Source of the DNA: Echinometra lucunter
Taxonomy: Eukaryota; Echinodermata; Echinoidea; Camarodonta; Echinometridae
Assembly (NCBI GenBank): GCA_029962745.1
Contig: CM057162.1
Coordinates: 10,261,243-10,325,242 of the forward strand
Length of the DNA stretch: 64,000 nucleotides
Direction of reading: 5' to 3'
Shown here: positions 1-10,688 of the stretch, in pieces
How positions within the stretch are numbered: position 1 is the stretch's first letter
How the letters are laid out: the number at the start of each line of letters is the position of its first letter
The notes under the pieces: model-generated
Told to the model about the DNA's origin: nothing
Databases searched by the model: none
What the model saw: only the letters and a program-made list of their open reading frames with translations
Translations under genes and position numbers: made by a program

Positions 1-1577
1 AACAAAGATTATATTGCAAATCATCTGTTACAGCCAGAAAGGTATTAAATTCTCTCTAGAGGCTAATTTCTAATGATAAACCCCATGGAAAATCCTGTGG
101 GTGTTTTTTCTTTTTATTTTTTGTATCATTTTTTTCATTAAAAAAAAATTTTTTTGACTGTGCTACTTATGCCAATGGGATGCATATCACTGGGTCAGAA
201 ATTAAAGAGAGTTTTGCCAAAATTTGCACAAACTAATGACATCATATTTCATGCAAACTTTATAGTAATTTGTTTGGTCCATGCCTTTCTGCTGCCAAAA
301 GGCAAAAGAGATCATTGACAATTGAAATACAACTAAAATCTTTGGCAATCGTCAAAGTCTATCATCCTTTTCAGGCTTTAAATGACATTTCTCTTAGAGA
401 TCAAAAAGAAGCAAGTAAGTAAAAATTCTATAAAAAGAACTTTTCATGACATAAAAAAAAAATCAAAGAAATAGCAGTAAGAAAGATATTCCAAGTTTCA
501 ATAGCACTGTAAGGCTCACTGCACAAGTATATATTTTTTTGGCTTGGCATACGTGTATACCCCCTTAGAAACTACCCCCCCCTTCCAATCTTTGCCCCCT
601 ACCCCACTCCATCATTTCCATCACAAATCCTTCAACAGTATATAATTATGCTCAGCTGTGCCCAGCATATTGTCACCACCTGTCAGTATCAATAACACAC
701 ACAGCTCACTGCCAAATTAAGCCCAAATTGCTACCGGTTTCCAAATAACGAGCCATTATACTCAATGAATTTGTTTGATGTACATAAATTACCTCAGGTA
801 TAAAACCACAAATTCATTTAGTTACAGCATTTTCAGGAAGTGCTACTGACACTACATTGCACTTTGACTGTAAATAGTGATAAAATTAATATTCTAATAT
901 GCAACGGACATTGAGCAATTATCAAAAGACAAACAAAAGATTTGAGTACATAATCAGCTTATATGAGGCATACCGATTAAAAACACAAGATTCTTCAGTC
1001 TAGTGTAATTATCATACGTACATGTAAGCGACATTAGAAAACAAATTAATACCAATGTTAACCCACTGTATATTCTGCATTCATTATGAGCAATGTTTGC
1101 AAATATTGCTAGTAATGCAAATGCTGTTCATCGTCACTAATTCATTGCATGGACATAAATTCTACTTTCATTCATTATTACTGGAGTGCAAAGACATAAA
1201 TCACACAACCACAACAGGCGAACGGATTAAATGTAGCATCAATGCGTTTCTGATTTTTACAACTTCAGTGGCTAAGAGTTAGTTCAGCAAAATGATACAT
1301 GATCATGTAGATAAAAACATGATAAGCTTTGGTATGGAGATGAGTTGTTGAGATCTTGCAAAGCATCAATGATAATTGAGGAAGCGATTCGTACAATGAT
1401 TAATGACATTACATAATCAAACCTTGCAAAAAAAAGGCATGAACTGATGTAAAATATTGTGAACAAAAAAAAATATACATGTAGCTTATATAACATCTTT
1501 TGATGACAGAACATTTTTTTTTCCAATATTCTTTAACAATAAGACTCGCAACATAGTCATTTAACAGTTACTATCAC
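1..1577. other. Intronic sequence, no feature recognised
   Basis: AT-rich DNA downstream (minus sense) of the last candidate exon. There are short C runs near 575-600 and T/A runs. No exon with both splice sites and no structured repeat was found, so the next coding exon probably lies outside the window. Confidence 0.5.
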
Positions 1578-1677
1578 CTAATAAAGGATGGCGGAACATC
1601 GGGCTGAGACAAAGGAAATGGAGGGGCACCTTTTGTCTGCCAAACAGTCATTGTCTGAGCCCAACGTTGTGCCGCCT
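1578..1677 (-). CDS. ARHGEF11: Candidate Pro-rich linker exon
   Basis: A 100-bp segment has acceptor tagcag before 1677 and donor gtgata after 1578. With one base carried from the previous exon it reads EAAQRWAQTMTVWQTKGAPP then FPLSQPDVPPSFI plus two bases. Composition (Trp, Gln, Pro) is protein-like and Pro-rich, in keeping with the linker between PDZ and RGS-like domains. A second frame is also open but runs into a stop at the splice border. The next exon is not found in 1-1577. Confidence 0.45.
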
Positions 1678-3018
1678 CTGCTAATATCGAGGGGAGATTA
1701 AGGATTTTGTAACAGAAAAAAAATTCTCAAGAAATCATCTGCAACAAGCAAAAAGAAAAGGAAAGAAAAGAAACATGACAGCAGGTCTCTAAAACAGGGG
1801 GAGATCAATGTCCACTTTGGTTTCAAAAGGGGATAAACTTGGGGGGGGGGGCAGTCAACATATATTCCTGTATACATCCCTGACCCTGGGTTTTCCAAAA
1901 CCACCCTAAACAAAGTTCAGTAAATGGTCGAAATCACCCCTTTACAATCGTTTTAAAAACAGCCCCTTTTAAAAATCTTTTCCCCCTTAACGGGTTTAAT
2001 TTCCTTCAGCATACACCCTAAACAAGGATATATACGAAGATACACAAAGCCAGAATAAGGATGGGAAAAGGATACTCTTAATGTGCATTAACAAACTCAA
2101 GAAAATATACCCTATTACCCATATTCCTGATTTTCTTTTTTTTCAGGGGGGGGGGGGGGGGTTGGCACCCTACATGTGTCATTCCCATCACATGCCTTAC
2201 CTGCCAAAACTACCCTTTTAACATATTTTTCTGGTCAAGCATGTGTACAGCAATATATTAGACTGGATGGAGCCTGGAAGTGCCCCCCCCCCCTTCCCAT
2301 TATCAGATTTCAACAGTTAGAGCCTGAATGGATATGATATCAGATGTTTCTGCAAAGATGAACAGCATATGATCTGGAATATGATTTGACCTGCAAATAA
2401 ATAGAAATTTAAATCCATTGTCAGCACCATGATGATTGTGAAGCCCAATAACCTGTGAAATGAATAAAAATGTTAAAAAAAGAAAAACTGTTGTTCTGGT
2501 CCTGGGATTACCATGACAAAGAAATTGTTCTGAAGCAATTGGGAAAGTTGGATTAGCTGTATGCATGATCACAGGTGTCTAATATGAAATTTGGGTATTC
2601 ACTGAATATTCACAAAAGCTGCTTGCAATATACACAGAAACAACCATATGGGACCTCGTAATCTGACATGGATATTCCAACAGAAATTTAATGAGGGCAC
2701 TTGAAGAGCAATCCTTTCTAGGGAAACTTATTCATCAATATGTTTTTCCTATTAAAATGACATGAAAAGATTTGAGGAAACTATTATTTCTTATTTTTCT
2801 CACCAAAAACCAAATATTAATACTTTCATGTTGGCCTCCATTTCTGGAATAATTCCAGTACATGAGGCAGCTCTTCATAAAAATGTGAAGATATGATAAG
2901 CACTTTTCACCGCTAGCCAAGCCATTAGTTTCATCCCCATCCATCATGATATTAGGTCACAGTGCAATTAGTCTCTTCCCAGGCATTCAAAGATTTAGGT
3001 GGACAGGTCAACGGTTAC
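1678..3018. other. Intron between candidate linker exons
   Basis: It contains G/C homopolymers (about 1841-1850, 2147-2162 and 2283-2293). A minus-strand segment at about 2325-2391 has an acceptor-like ttgcag but no usable donor, and phase-0 translation stops, so it is not called as an exon. Confidence 0.4.
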
Positions 3019-3151
3019 CATTCTGGATGGACGGGCCGACGTGAAATTCTGTTGGGTGTGAAGGGGGAGAGGAGATGGGCTTTGTAGTGACAGCGATAGA
3101 CTCCTGCAGCGGTTGCAATCGCAAGATGCTTCGTGCTGCACGTGGCGTGAC
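3019..3151 (-). CDS. ARHGEF11: Candidate linker exon, two possible reading frames
   Basis: Two acceptors and two open frames compete. With acceptor tctacacag before 3151 the exon is 133 bp, starts in phase 0 and ends with one base, which fits the next candidate exon; it reads VTPRAARSILRLQPLQESIA then VTTKPISSPPSHPTEF. With acceptor atttgtag before 3165 it is 147 bp, phase 0 to 0, and reads HEASCDCNRCRSLSLSLQSP and more, whose C-x-C-x-x-C echoes the previous exon. The donor for both is gtaacc at 3018. I prefer the first by phase. Either way the residues are Ser/Pro-rich linker and carry no domain signature. Confidence 0.42.
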
Positions 3152-4140
3152 CTGTGTAGACCCCTCTACAAATGTAGCCAAGAGGAAAGGCAAAGGGTCA
3201 AATCAGAAAAATGAAGTTGATGTACAAGTAGAAGAATAAATCAAAAGCTGAAATGTTAAAAATCAGCTTCACTTGTTGCACTTCAGGGTGCGATGTCTCT
3301 GACCTAAGAAAAAAATATTAGCTGCAAAAATGAATATCAATGAATTAGTTGCATTTCAAAATTGAAGTCCTAATCACAAACATTAAATTTACCACAATCT
3401 CTTTCTCTAAGCTATCTTCCTACATGTACATGTACTTTACTAATCGCATACTTTGTTATGCAATTTACATAAGCACTTAAACACAATCTGTTAATCAACA
3501 ATTTCACAAGATGCTAAAAAAATATACATGTATGAGTGAAAAGTACTCATATTTCAACTACTTCAAAACAAGAGAAAGTTTAAATAGGCAAAAAGACTAA
3601 AAATGAAAAAAGGCTAATGTTGCAATTCAGTCACTTTCACTTTTGCAATTTCACTACACGCCAAATTTGTAAACGTTTCTGTCTTTGCACTCAGACTTTT
3701 TCTTTCACACTACAGTGTTTATGTACGTCCCTATGGCTATTAAAATCATTTACCTACTGCCCTAAATGTGAATGAATGAATGGAAACAATTCCTACACAT
3801 ATGCTTTTTTTGCAGCAGCTCATATCAATTTACATGTAGAACCATGTGATGTGATGGATTACAAAATCTTAGCTTGCTTTCTTCTTGTTTACTTTTCAGT
3901 GATCGTTAACACCAGGTGAAGTTTATTTCTACAAGAAGCAGCGGTTGGCGCACATCAATTCTCTTGGGTTCATGACCATTACGCGAAACAATTTGAGTGG
4001 GACTACAAGGAAAGGCATGATTGATGAATGGTTCCAGAGTAACATTTTCCCTGCATTAGACTTTGAGAATGCTTAGGCAATACAAAATGCTTTCATGTGA
4101 GTACTTTATTCTGCCTTAATGGTGAAAGGAAACAACTCTT

Positions 4141-4500
4141 TCATTTTTTTTTTAGAATGGACTTTTTCATGATTTTATTTTATAACCCCCTTAGTCAATG
4201 CATGTTCAGAAGAATTGCTTTTTACATAACATACTTTGACTATGAGGTAAGAAAATCTGTAACTTCCAAGAATTGAGAAAATGTGAAATTTCATGTACAA
4301 AGTGAATGGAGACCTGCTCGCATATGATGTCATCAGTGTTGCCAATTTGCGGAGCCGAGAGTAGTTTACTAGAAAATGTAAATGAGTGTAATTTTCTTAT
4401 TCTTTGACTGATTTTGCTCATTTCTATTTTAAAATGCTGTTCAAATTTATCTCCTTTTATTGAAACAGTGAAATTTCTAGGGTGGACTTATCCTTTAAAG
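4141..4500. repeat. Palindromic dispersed repeat, partial copy
   Basis: Ends in GAAATTTCTAGGGTGGACTT and contains the same internal blocks (TTCAGAAGAATTGC, GTGAATGGAGACCTGC, GATGTCAT, TGCCAATTTG) as the fuller copy at 59852-60343. The left end is degenerate, and about half of the palindrome is present. It fills part of the 3152-5048 intron, which shows nothing else. Confidence 0.7.
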
Positions 4501-5048
4501 ACAATGTACTTAGGTCATCACAGAAAAAATGAAGTTAACTTTCATGCTCTACCTCTTTGTAGGAACATTAATTTCTAGCCCACTTCTAAAGAGCTTACAT
4601 TTTTACATCACACCTTTTCTAAATTTCTACTGCATTAGAAACATATATATATATATGATTTTTCACAAGTTTGCAAAATACTAAGACTCAGTTTTGTGAT
4701 ATTTTTGAAATAGACATTACACTTCATTCATGCAGGAGTACAGTAGTTGCATTAAAGATGATAATTTTGTTTTTCACTGAATTCAGCCAAGTGAGATAAT
4801 TTAATACGTCAGGGTATAACAGCTCAAGGAGGAAAGATAGACTGAACGAAGGAAGGAAATAGAGTGAAAAGGACAAAAGAGGAAAAACAAATGAGAATGA
4901 CAAAATATCCTTTAGCCACTGGATAAATATACATGTATAATGTAATGAAGGAATGAAATAGGAAATAGCATGCATGTTATTCTTAGATCGATGGGTAAAA
5001 GGGCAGGAAGATTTTGCTTATATGGTTGCTATGGTGCGGAAGTTCAAC

Positions 5049-5282
5049 CTGAGCGGTCCAGCGAGAATGGCCATGAAAGGAGGGCTCCCTCTTGAGTCCC
5101 GTGGCAGAGCAAACCTGTGCGTATTTCCCCACCAGCCCCGATGAGATGGAAGAGGAGGAGCAGAGGGGGCACTCGCAAAGATCGTCGTATGACGTAGCAC
5201 TGACCTCGTGTTGATGTATGTTGTAGGAGCGGGTACGGGTGGAAAACAGGTTGAAGACAGTCCCTTTCGAGGGAGGCGACGG
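5049..5282 (-). CDS. ARHGEF11: Candidate linker exon with Cys cluster and Ser-rich tract
   Basis: A GC-richer 234-bp block is open in phase 0, matching the preceding exon. An acceptor (aaaacag) precedes 5282. It reads PSPPSKGTVFNLFSTRTRSY early, then DDLCECPLCSSSSISSGLVG and KREPSFHGHSRWTAQ. The CECPLC spacing (C-x-C-x-x-C) could bind metal but no full zinc motif is seen. The 3' border is uncertain: CAG|gttgaa at 5049 is weak, and alternatives in the same phase are GAG|gtcagt or CAG|gtttgc, which would shorten the exon. Two other frames are also open across part of it, so the frame choice rests on phase continuity and composition. No vertebrate counterpart is recognised. Confidence 0.5.
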
Positions 5283-6009
5283 CTGTTTTAAATGTTGCAG
5301 ATATGTGGATGGTTGTTGTAGGATATAAAGAGATGACACACAAACATGCATGATTTCTTCACAAAAATCAATATACATATGGAATGATTCATGCACTGGA
5401 AAACAATAAGTGTTCTTCGAGAAAAAAAAAAGAGAATAATTATGTTCATTGTGAGCACACCTACAAAATGCAGTGTGAACACATCCACACAAAAAAGAAA
5501 CTCATCAAACATCACTGCACATGTTTCAAAGCTTTTCAGTAGTGTGACACAACCCATCTTTTAAACTTTGAATAGTCCAATTTTAAATCTGATGATCGCA
5601 GAATGGTTTCAAACATAATCTTGATCCAAATCCAATTTGGGTGCATTTTTGTTTTACAGTGTACGCAATTATTATTTACACAGACTTCAAATTTTGACGA
5701 TGGGCCAAATAAGAACTTAAACATGATAGTATTAAAAGCGATACTTTTTACTGAAATCAAAACAAATGAGAGTCATTATCGCTAATGCTCACACACAAGA
5801 ACAAATCTGTAAATGTGAGAGGACATTAATTAAAAGGCAATAAGGAATCATGTCTCAGAAATAGGATTAGTAATGAAGTTTGATTCAAAAGCAAAACTGT
5901 TAAATGTCAAGATTAATATTAATTGAAGGGTCTTCTTTACTATCAAGATTTGTCATGTGTTTTTTCCAAGTATACATCCCCTTCCATAGTGAACCCTTCC
6001 CTTCTTCCA

Positions 6010-6160
6010 TCTCCTCTCTCTCTCTCTCTCTTTCTCTCTCTCCTTTCTCTCTTTCTCTCTTTCTCTCTCTCTCTCTCCCTCTCCCTCTCTCTCTCACTCC
6101 CTTTCTCTCTCTCTCTTTCTTTTCATCTTTCTTTTTGTCTTTCTCTACACCCTTCCTTCA
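6010..6160. repeat. CT/TC microsatellite-like tract
   Basis: Polypyrimidine tract of (CT)n interrupted by TTT and CCC. It produces Ser/Leu-rich or Arg/Glu-rich chance open frames on both strands, which I do not annotate. Confidence 0.9.
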
Positions 6161-6741
6161 CCAAATATGATACAAACAAACAATGATAATTTGGAAACAA
6201 ATTTTTTTACTCTATATAGCACTATGAAATGGAATGTGCAATATCAATAATTGTACAAAAGGCATGTATCAATCAAGCATATTAAATGTATTGAATCATT
6301 ACACTAAAAAACGAGCCATTTCTAAATCTTGCAGGTCATCTCAACTTTGAGGAGTCTTTACCCAGCATTCAACACAAGCATTCAATCTTTCAATATTCTA
6401 AAATCAGGGATAGGTTTCTTGATTCTGTCATATATCTAAGTTCATGGACATCCTGTTAAAAAGGCATGTTAATTCTTTGACATGTGTCTGTACGCGTTGT
6501 CTAAGAACTGTAACAGACTTATGACGGTGACAACTGCTGCCAACTTATGTAACATTGAACATAATGTAGTACAGTTTGACTGATAACAAGATGAACAGCC
6601 TATAATCCAATCAGATCATCTACCTATGGTGATACACACTAGCATCAAGTTTGAAGTTCATACCTCACAGAAGTTTGTGACATGAAAAAGCAGAATGGAC
6701 AGACAGAGAATCCAAAACATCATGCCTCCTGTACCACCCAG

Positions 6742-7121
6742 GGTTCTCACCAGAAAAAAATCCACACATGGTTCCCACTCTGCGCAAAGCGTGGAAGTTT
6801 CGGAAGTTTTACGAAATAACACCTAAAGTTAGGTGTGGGAGCAGTATATGATATAGTAAAAGGATGAAAAATGCTTCTTGGTAAGCAGGAGTTGTCTACC
6901 AATGGCCTAAAAGTAAAAATACATTGCCAAAAAGCAAAACAATCTGTGACATTATCATTATTGTTAGGAATATATACTTCAATATTTTTTTTACCCTTGT
7001 TGCCATGCATGGTGCAGCAATTTCACACATGGTTCTTCCTTGTGTGAAACCGTTTACGCATGGTACTGGAACCGTTTACGCATGGTACTGGAACCATGCG
7101 TGTAATGTACTGGCGAGAACC
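6742..7121. mobile_element. MITE, GGTTCTCxCCAG ends, copy 1
   Basis: Terminal inverted repeats GGTTCTCACCAG and CTGGCGAGAACC bound a 380-bp element without coding capacity. A second, inverted copy lies at 27709-28065. Internal landmarks shared by both are the CTCTGCGCAAAGCGTGGAAG block, AGTTGTCTACxAATGGC and CACATGGTTCTTCCTTG. Copy 1 carries a 22-bp internal duplication at 7048-7091 that copy 2 lacks. Confidence 0.85.
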
Positions 7122-7220
7122 ATGGTACCACCTTTGGTGGGCGGAGGCATGAAAATAGAAAAAAAAAATGTAGTACACCTCGTAGAGTAACTCAAAAGGT
7201 GTGTGTCTGAACGTACTTTT

Positions 7221-7453
7221 AAGGCCTCTGCACACTGAACACGGTTCGGGCCACGGAACAGCCCCGTTCTGGTACAACGGTGCATAAAAAGGGTGGAAAT
7301 AAATCAGTCGTCTACTATTCACCCCACTGTGAAGTGGTAAACGAAACGGTAACTGAAATAGTCAATGGAACGGTTTTTATGCGCTTACTCTGGGAGCGAT
7401 TTGATATGGTTTGGGACACAGTGGCCAGGACCGGATTCGGTGTGACGAGGCCT
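7221..7453. mobile_element. Small palindromic MITE, AAGGCCTC ends
   Basis: Left end AAGGCCTCTGCACACTGAAC and right end, read inward on the other strand, AAGGCCTCGTCACACCGAAT. About 233 bp, no coding capacity. It sits about 115 bp past the donor of exon 7569-7702. Confidence 0.7.
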
Positions 7454-7568
7454 TTGATGTGACTAGGATCTAACAATGCAAAAGTGGGTTTCTTGCATTG
7501 AATTTGATGCACAGGAGTTTTCTCAACTGAATCAGCTACAGGCTAATTAAGCTGCAATGCATACTCAC

Positions 7569-7702
7569 ATTAACTGGCTGCGGTAGAGTTACTGTTTTTC
7601 TTGATTCTGCATGCCGGTTTATCCCCGGGGAGGGGCCGGTTGGGGGCGGGGTAGGTGGAACAGGCGGCTTACCAAGTAATGTTAAAGCTACATAAGAACC
7701 AG
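7569..7702 (-). CDS. ARHGEF11: PDZ-RhoGEF exon: last PDZ strand and Pro-rich linker
   Basis: The exon is 134 bp; acceptor ataatacag before 7702, donor gtgagt after 7569. It opens with SGSYVALTLLGKPPVPPTPP, matching ARHGEF11 SGAYVALTLLG at the end of the PDZ domain, and continues TGPSPGINRHAESRKTVTLP then QPVN. The Pro-rich stretch is a likely disordered linker, with PPVPPTPPP a potential SH3 or profilin site (inference). The first two bases complete a Ser codon with the previous exon and the last codon ends in phase 0. A small palindromic MITE (7221-7453) lies about 115 bp beyond the donor. Confidence 0.9.
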
Positions 7703-7970
7703 CTGTATTATAGAAAAGGAATTATATCAAATATTTAGACTGGTATGCTGTCAAAAGGAGAGAGTAAATCTTTTCATGTACAAAATAAGTGGCATAAAAC
7801 AAAAAGAACACAAATAAATGTATCATCTTTCACCACTGAATTCTAACCATCATTCTGGAATCTCTCACATGCATCCCCAGATAGGCTGCCAATTCCTCCA
7901 TGTTACTGCTACATAATACTTAATAATGATGAATTTTTAGGTTGCAATATGCATAGTATGAATGTTATCT

Positions 7971-8387
7971 TTAACCCATAGAGGTACAGTGTCACCTTTA
8001 GGAGACACTTTTGCAGTATCTGTTGGTCCAGAATGTTGGGCAGTACATATCATACATTAGCAGAAAGAGAAAAATACACTGACAAATTTGAGCCCATTCC
8101 CATCGGTGTATGGTGTGGCATTCTTGAATAAGAGCAGTTTAAGTGTAACTAATCATTAAACTCTTTAAATTGGCAACGCAGTGAATAATATATAATCACT
8201 ATTTCTGTGTTCAAATTGGCAATTTCTGATTCAATTTTACAATTATATTTCATTTTGGTTTATGTTATATCCATATTTATTTTTTTCAAGCTATGTTAAG
8301 GTGGAAAAAAATAATTTATATTGCCAATTTGAGGACTGAAGATGATTAATTTAGACCTCAAGAAAGCTCTGTACTGCTATGGGTTAA
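7971..8387. mobile_element. piggyBac-like MITE family A, copy 1
   Basis: Flanked by TTAA on both sides, with ends CCCATAGAGGTACAGTGTC and CTGTACTGCTATGGG. TTAA targets and CCC-starting inverted repeats are the hallmark of piggyBac elements. Internal AAATTGGCAA motifs recur. Non-coding. Other copies: 47617-48046 and 50431-50845 (both inverted relative to this one). Confidence 0.85.
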
Positions 8388-8459
8388 AGTGCATTTTCAT
8401 GGTGAGGACAGCAATTGAAGAGAGGAAGCTGACACAAGTAAACACGCTTTCTCATCAAT

Positions 8460-8473
8460 ACCCCCCCCCCCCC
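8460..8473. repeat. Poly-C tract
   Basis: A run of C at about 8460-8473. A longer one follows at 8601-8645. Confidence 0.9.
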
Positions 8474-8600
8474 ATTATTGTGAAATTTAGATTTAAGTAC
8501 ATAATATTACTGCAAAAGTCTACGATATAATGTTATCTTTACAATGCATTTTCATGAGAAGTGTCGAAAAGAGCATGCAGGCACACATCCATATTACCCC

Positions 8601-8609
8601 TTCCCCCCC

Positions 8610-8645
<36 letters not shown>
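8601..8645. repeat. Long poly-C tract
   Basis: A near-uninterrupted C run, among the longest homopolymers here. Similar shorter C/G tracts occur at about 12892-12910, 17827-17841, 18808-18819, 29869-29882, 30565-30578, 30836-30845, 50347-50368 and 50846-50858. Confidence 0.9.
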
Positions 8646-8647
<2 letters not shown>

Positions 8648-8926
8648 TGGAAGATAAGATTTTTTTCTCCCTTGCTAGCCATTCCACAGTTCTACTCATT
8701 CAGAGCTCTTGCCAAGCTTCTGTATTGCACAATGTAAAAAAGCCACTGGAAGCAAAATTTCAATGCTATACATGTATTATGCATGGACCAATCAAGAATC
8801 TTAAATCTTTTAGATGGCAAATCACTCTCCATGCTTCTTTTTTCTTTCTTTCTTTTTCTGATAACAATATTACAAATGATTGTAATCATAAACAATTGAA
8901 TACCAATCATCGCAAGAAATGAAGAG

Positions 8927-9109
8927 AATAGCATTGAACACGGACATACTGGAGCTTTTCAATATGCACTCATCAGAGCAAAATAGCATGAATGAACAGA
9001 AAGCCAAATCAAAACAATATATAAAGATTTGGCTTTCTGTTCATTCATGCCATTTTACTCTGATGAGTGCATGTCGAAAAGCTTCAGTATTTCCGTGTTC
9101 AATGCTATT
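8927..9109. repeat. 84-bp-arm inverted repeat (hairpin)
   Basis: Arms 8927-9010 and 9026-9109 are reverse complements with six mismatches by my count, around a 15-base A/T-rich loop. The stem includes AAAGCCAAATC/GATTTGGCTTT and TGCACTCATCAGAG/CTCTGATGAGTGCA. It lies in the intron 51 bp past the donor of PDZ exon 9161-9218 and would fold in the pre-mRNA. Confidence 0.95.
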
Positions 9110-9160
9110 TTCCGATTTTGCAGAACCAAACACCTTTACAGAAATGAAGAGAATACTCAC

Positions 9161-9218
9161 ATTTAATCATTTTCACCACCTCCACATGGTTAGAGGATGT
9201 GACCAAGGTACCATTCAC
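9161..9218 (-). CDS. ARHGEF11: PDZ-RhoGEF exon: C-terminal PDZ (VNG ... ligand-groove helix)
   Basis: The exon is 58 bp, acceptor tcctgcag before 9218 and donor gtgagt after 9161. It reads VNGTLVTSSNHVEVVKMIK plus one base. This matches the VNGTxVTxSxHLEVVKLIK block of ARHGEF11/12. The His at the start of the second helix (NHVEVV) is the residue that in class I PDZ domains contacts the Ser/Thr at ligand position -2, so a class I groove is predicted. The exon starts in phase 0 and so accepts either the upstream PDZ exon at 43980 or the alternative start exon at 13221. An 84-bp-arm inverted repeat begins 51 bp past its donor. Confidence 0.93.
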
Positions 9219-10044
9219 CTGCAGGAAAGAAAGAAAGAATAGAAGAAAAAAATAAATATGAAAGTTTAGAAGAAGTTTAAGGATGAAGGACTGAGCCAGG
9301 ATTCAATTTGACACTTTAATCAGAAGTCTTGATTTTGTGTGTTGCCTGAGGTTTTGACTACAATAATATAAGTCAATGCTGGTACTGAAGTGAATCTTTT
9401 GGCTATCAAAAATTTAACCAAGTCTAAGACAGCCCCCTAGCAAACTTGATCCAAGTCATTTGGAAGCCTTGATTGGTCAGGCATATGCAAGTCATGTATG
9501 CCATTCTGTATGTAAGCACATATTCATATCAAGTATTCCATACAACATGTATCACAAGCTCTTTTGGAAGGACCTTGTGACGTTACAATTGGTAGTATTT
9601 GTCAAGTATTTTGCCTTAAAGACACCTTTCTAATAAAAGTAAAATGGTTATGATACCGAGTCAATCGGTGGACTGAGTAGGATACAACCGTGGTCTAATT
9701 GAGGACAGCTTCATACAGATCAAATAACCTTAATTGAGTGATTAAGCTGACTGACCAAGTTGCTGCCAGCTCAGTAATAGAGTGCCCCCTCGTAAATTTG
9801 TTTAGAGTTTGTGTACTTCTAGGTACCAGTTAATGAAATGTAGGACTGTTTCGAGTACACGATTAACCTTTTAAAAGTCCGAAAATGTCACGACACGAAT
9901 AACAAAATTTCTATCGACTACTCGGAAACATTGCTTAAAGTTCTGAAGGATCCCCCAAAATGCTTTATCATTAATAAAATCAAGAATGTTTCTCTCCATT
10001 TCAGAGTTGTAAGGTGTGAAGATGTCATATTAATTCACATGAGA

Positions 10045-10106
10045 ATATCATTTTTGATCACCCAACGCTTGTTGGGAATATCATTTTTGATCACCCAACG
10101 CTTGTC
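10045..10106. repeat. Two-copy tandem repeat, about 30 bp
   Basis: The unit AATATCATTTTTGATCACCC followed by AACGCTTGT occurs twice in direct, nearly adjacent copies. Confidence 0.9.
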
Positions 10107-10688
10107 CCGCGCAGCGAAAACAAGTGTTTCAATAATAATGTTCGGAAGCCCTAAGCCCTAATGTTTGTGTGTGAGAGAGCTAATTAATCGCGCATTGCAC
10201 CACAACGATATGCACTGCCAAGTGAGCTCACTAACGTAATCGTAGATACGCTATCACAGTCATTGTGACAAAATACTTTTGGAACATAGCAATGAACGAA
10301 GACAAAAGGAATATTACCAAGAAAAAAAAATTCATACTTGCAAGTAAACGGTTGTTCGTTAGTTTTATGCCCTTGCTGGCGATTTGTGATGAGGATTGTA
10401 ATCATTGGAGTTCGATTTCAAATGACTGCTATTAGCGCTTGCATCGTAACGTATATGTAGTTTCAACACATTTGTGCACTGTACTATTACGCCCCAATTC
10501 CGGGTTAGTGCCATCTCTTGACAGTTGCCGAATAACTGAAACATGATTTCACAAATCATCAATGAATTATCAAGCAAATGTGATCTATTTGGCTTTATTT
10601 GACCAGGATTTTTTATTCAGTCCTCACAAAAAGAGGTAGGAGGCTATGATTTGAATTTTTATGAACTAGACAAGCTATACAGTTCTTT

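Noticed and set aside
2325..2391. Possible minus-strand exon after ttgcag
   Set aside because: The phase-0 frame stops quickly and no donor follows. The open alternative frame runs into a stop without a splice site.
5904..6186. Ser/Leu-rich plus-strand and Arg/Glu-rich minus-strand frames
   Set aside because: Both are direct products of the CT microsatellite at 6010-6160.
8530..8922. 130-residue plus-strand frame with a Pro run
   Set aside because: The Pro run is the poly-C tract at 8601-8645. The rest is AT-rich intron on the strand opposite the gene.
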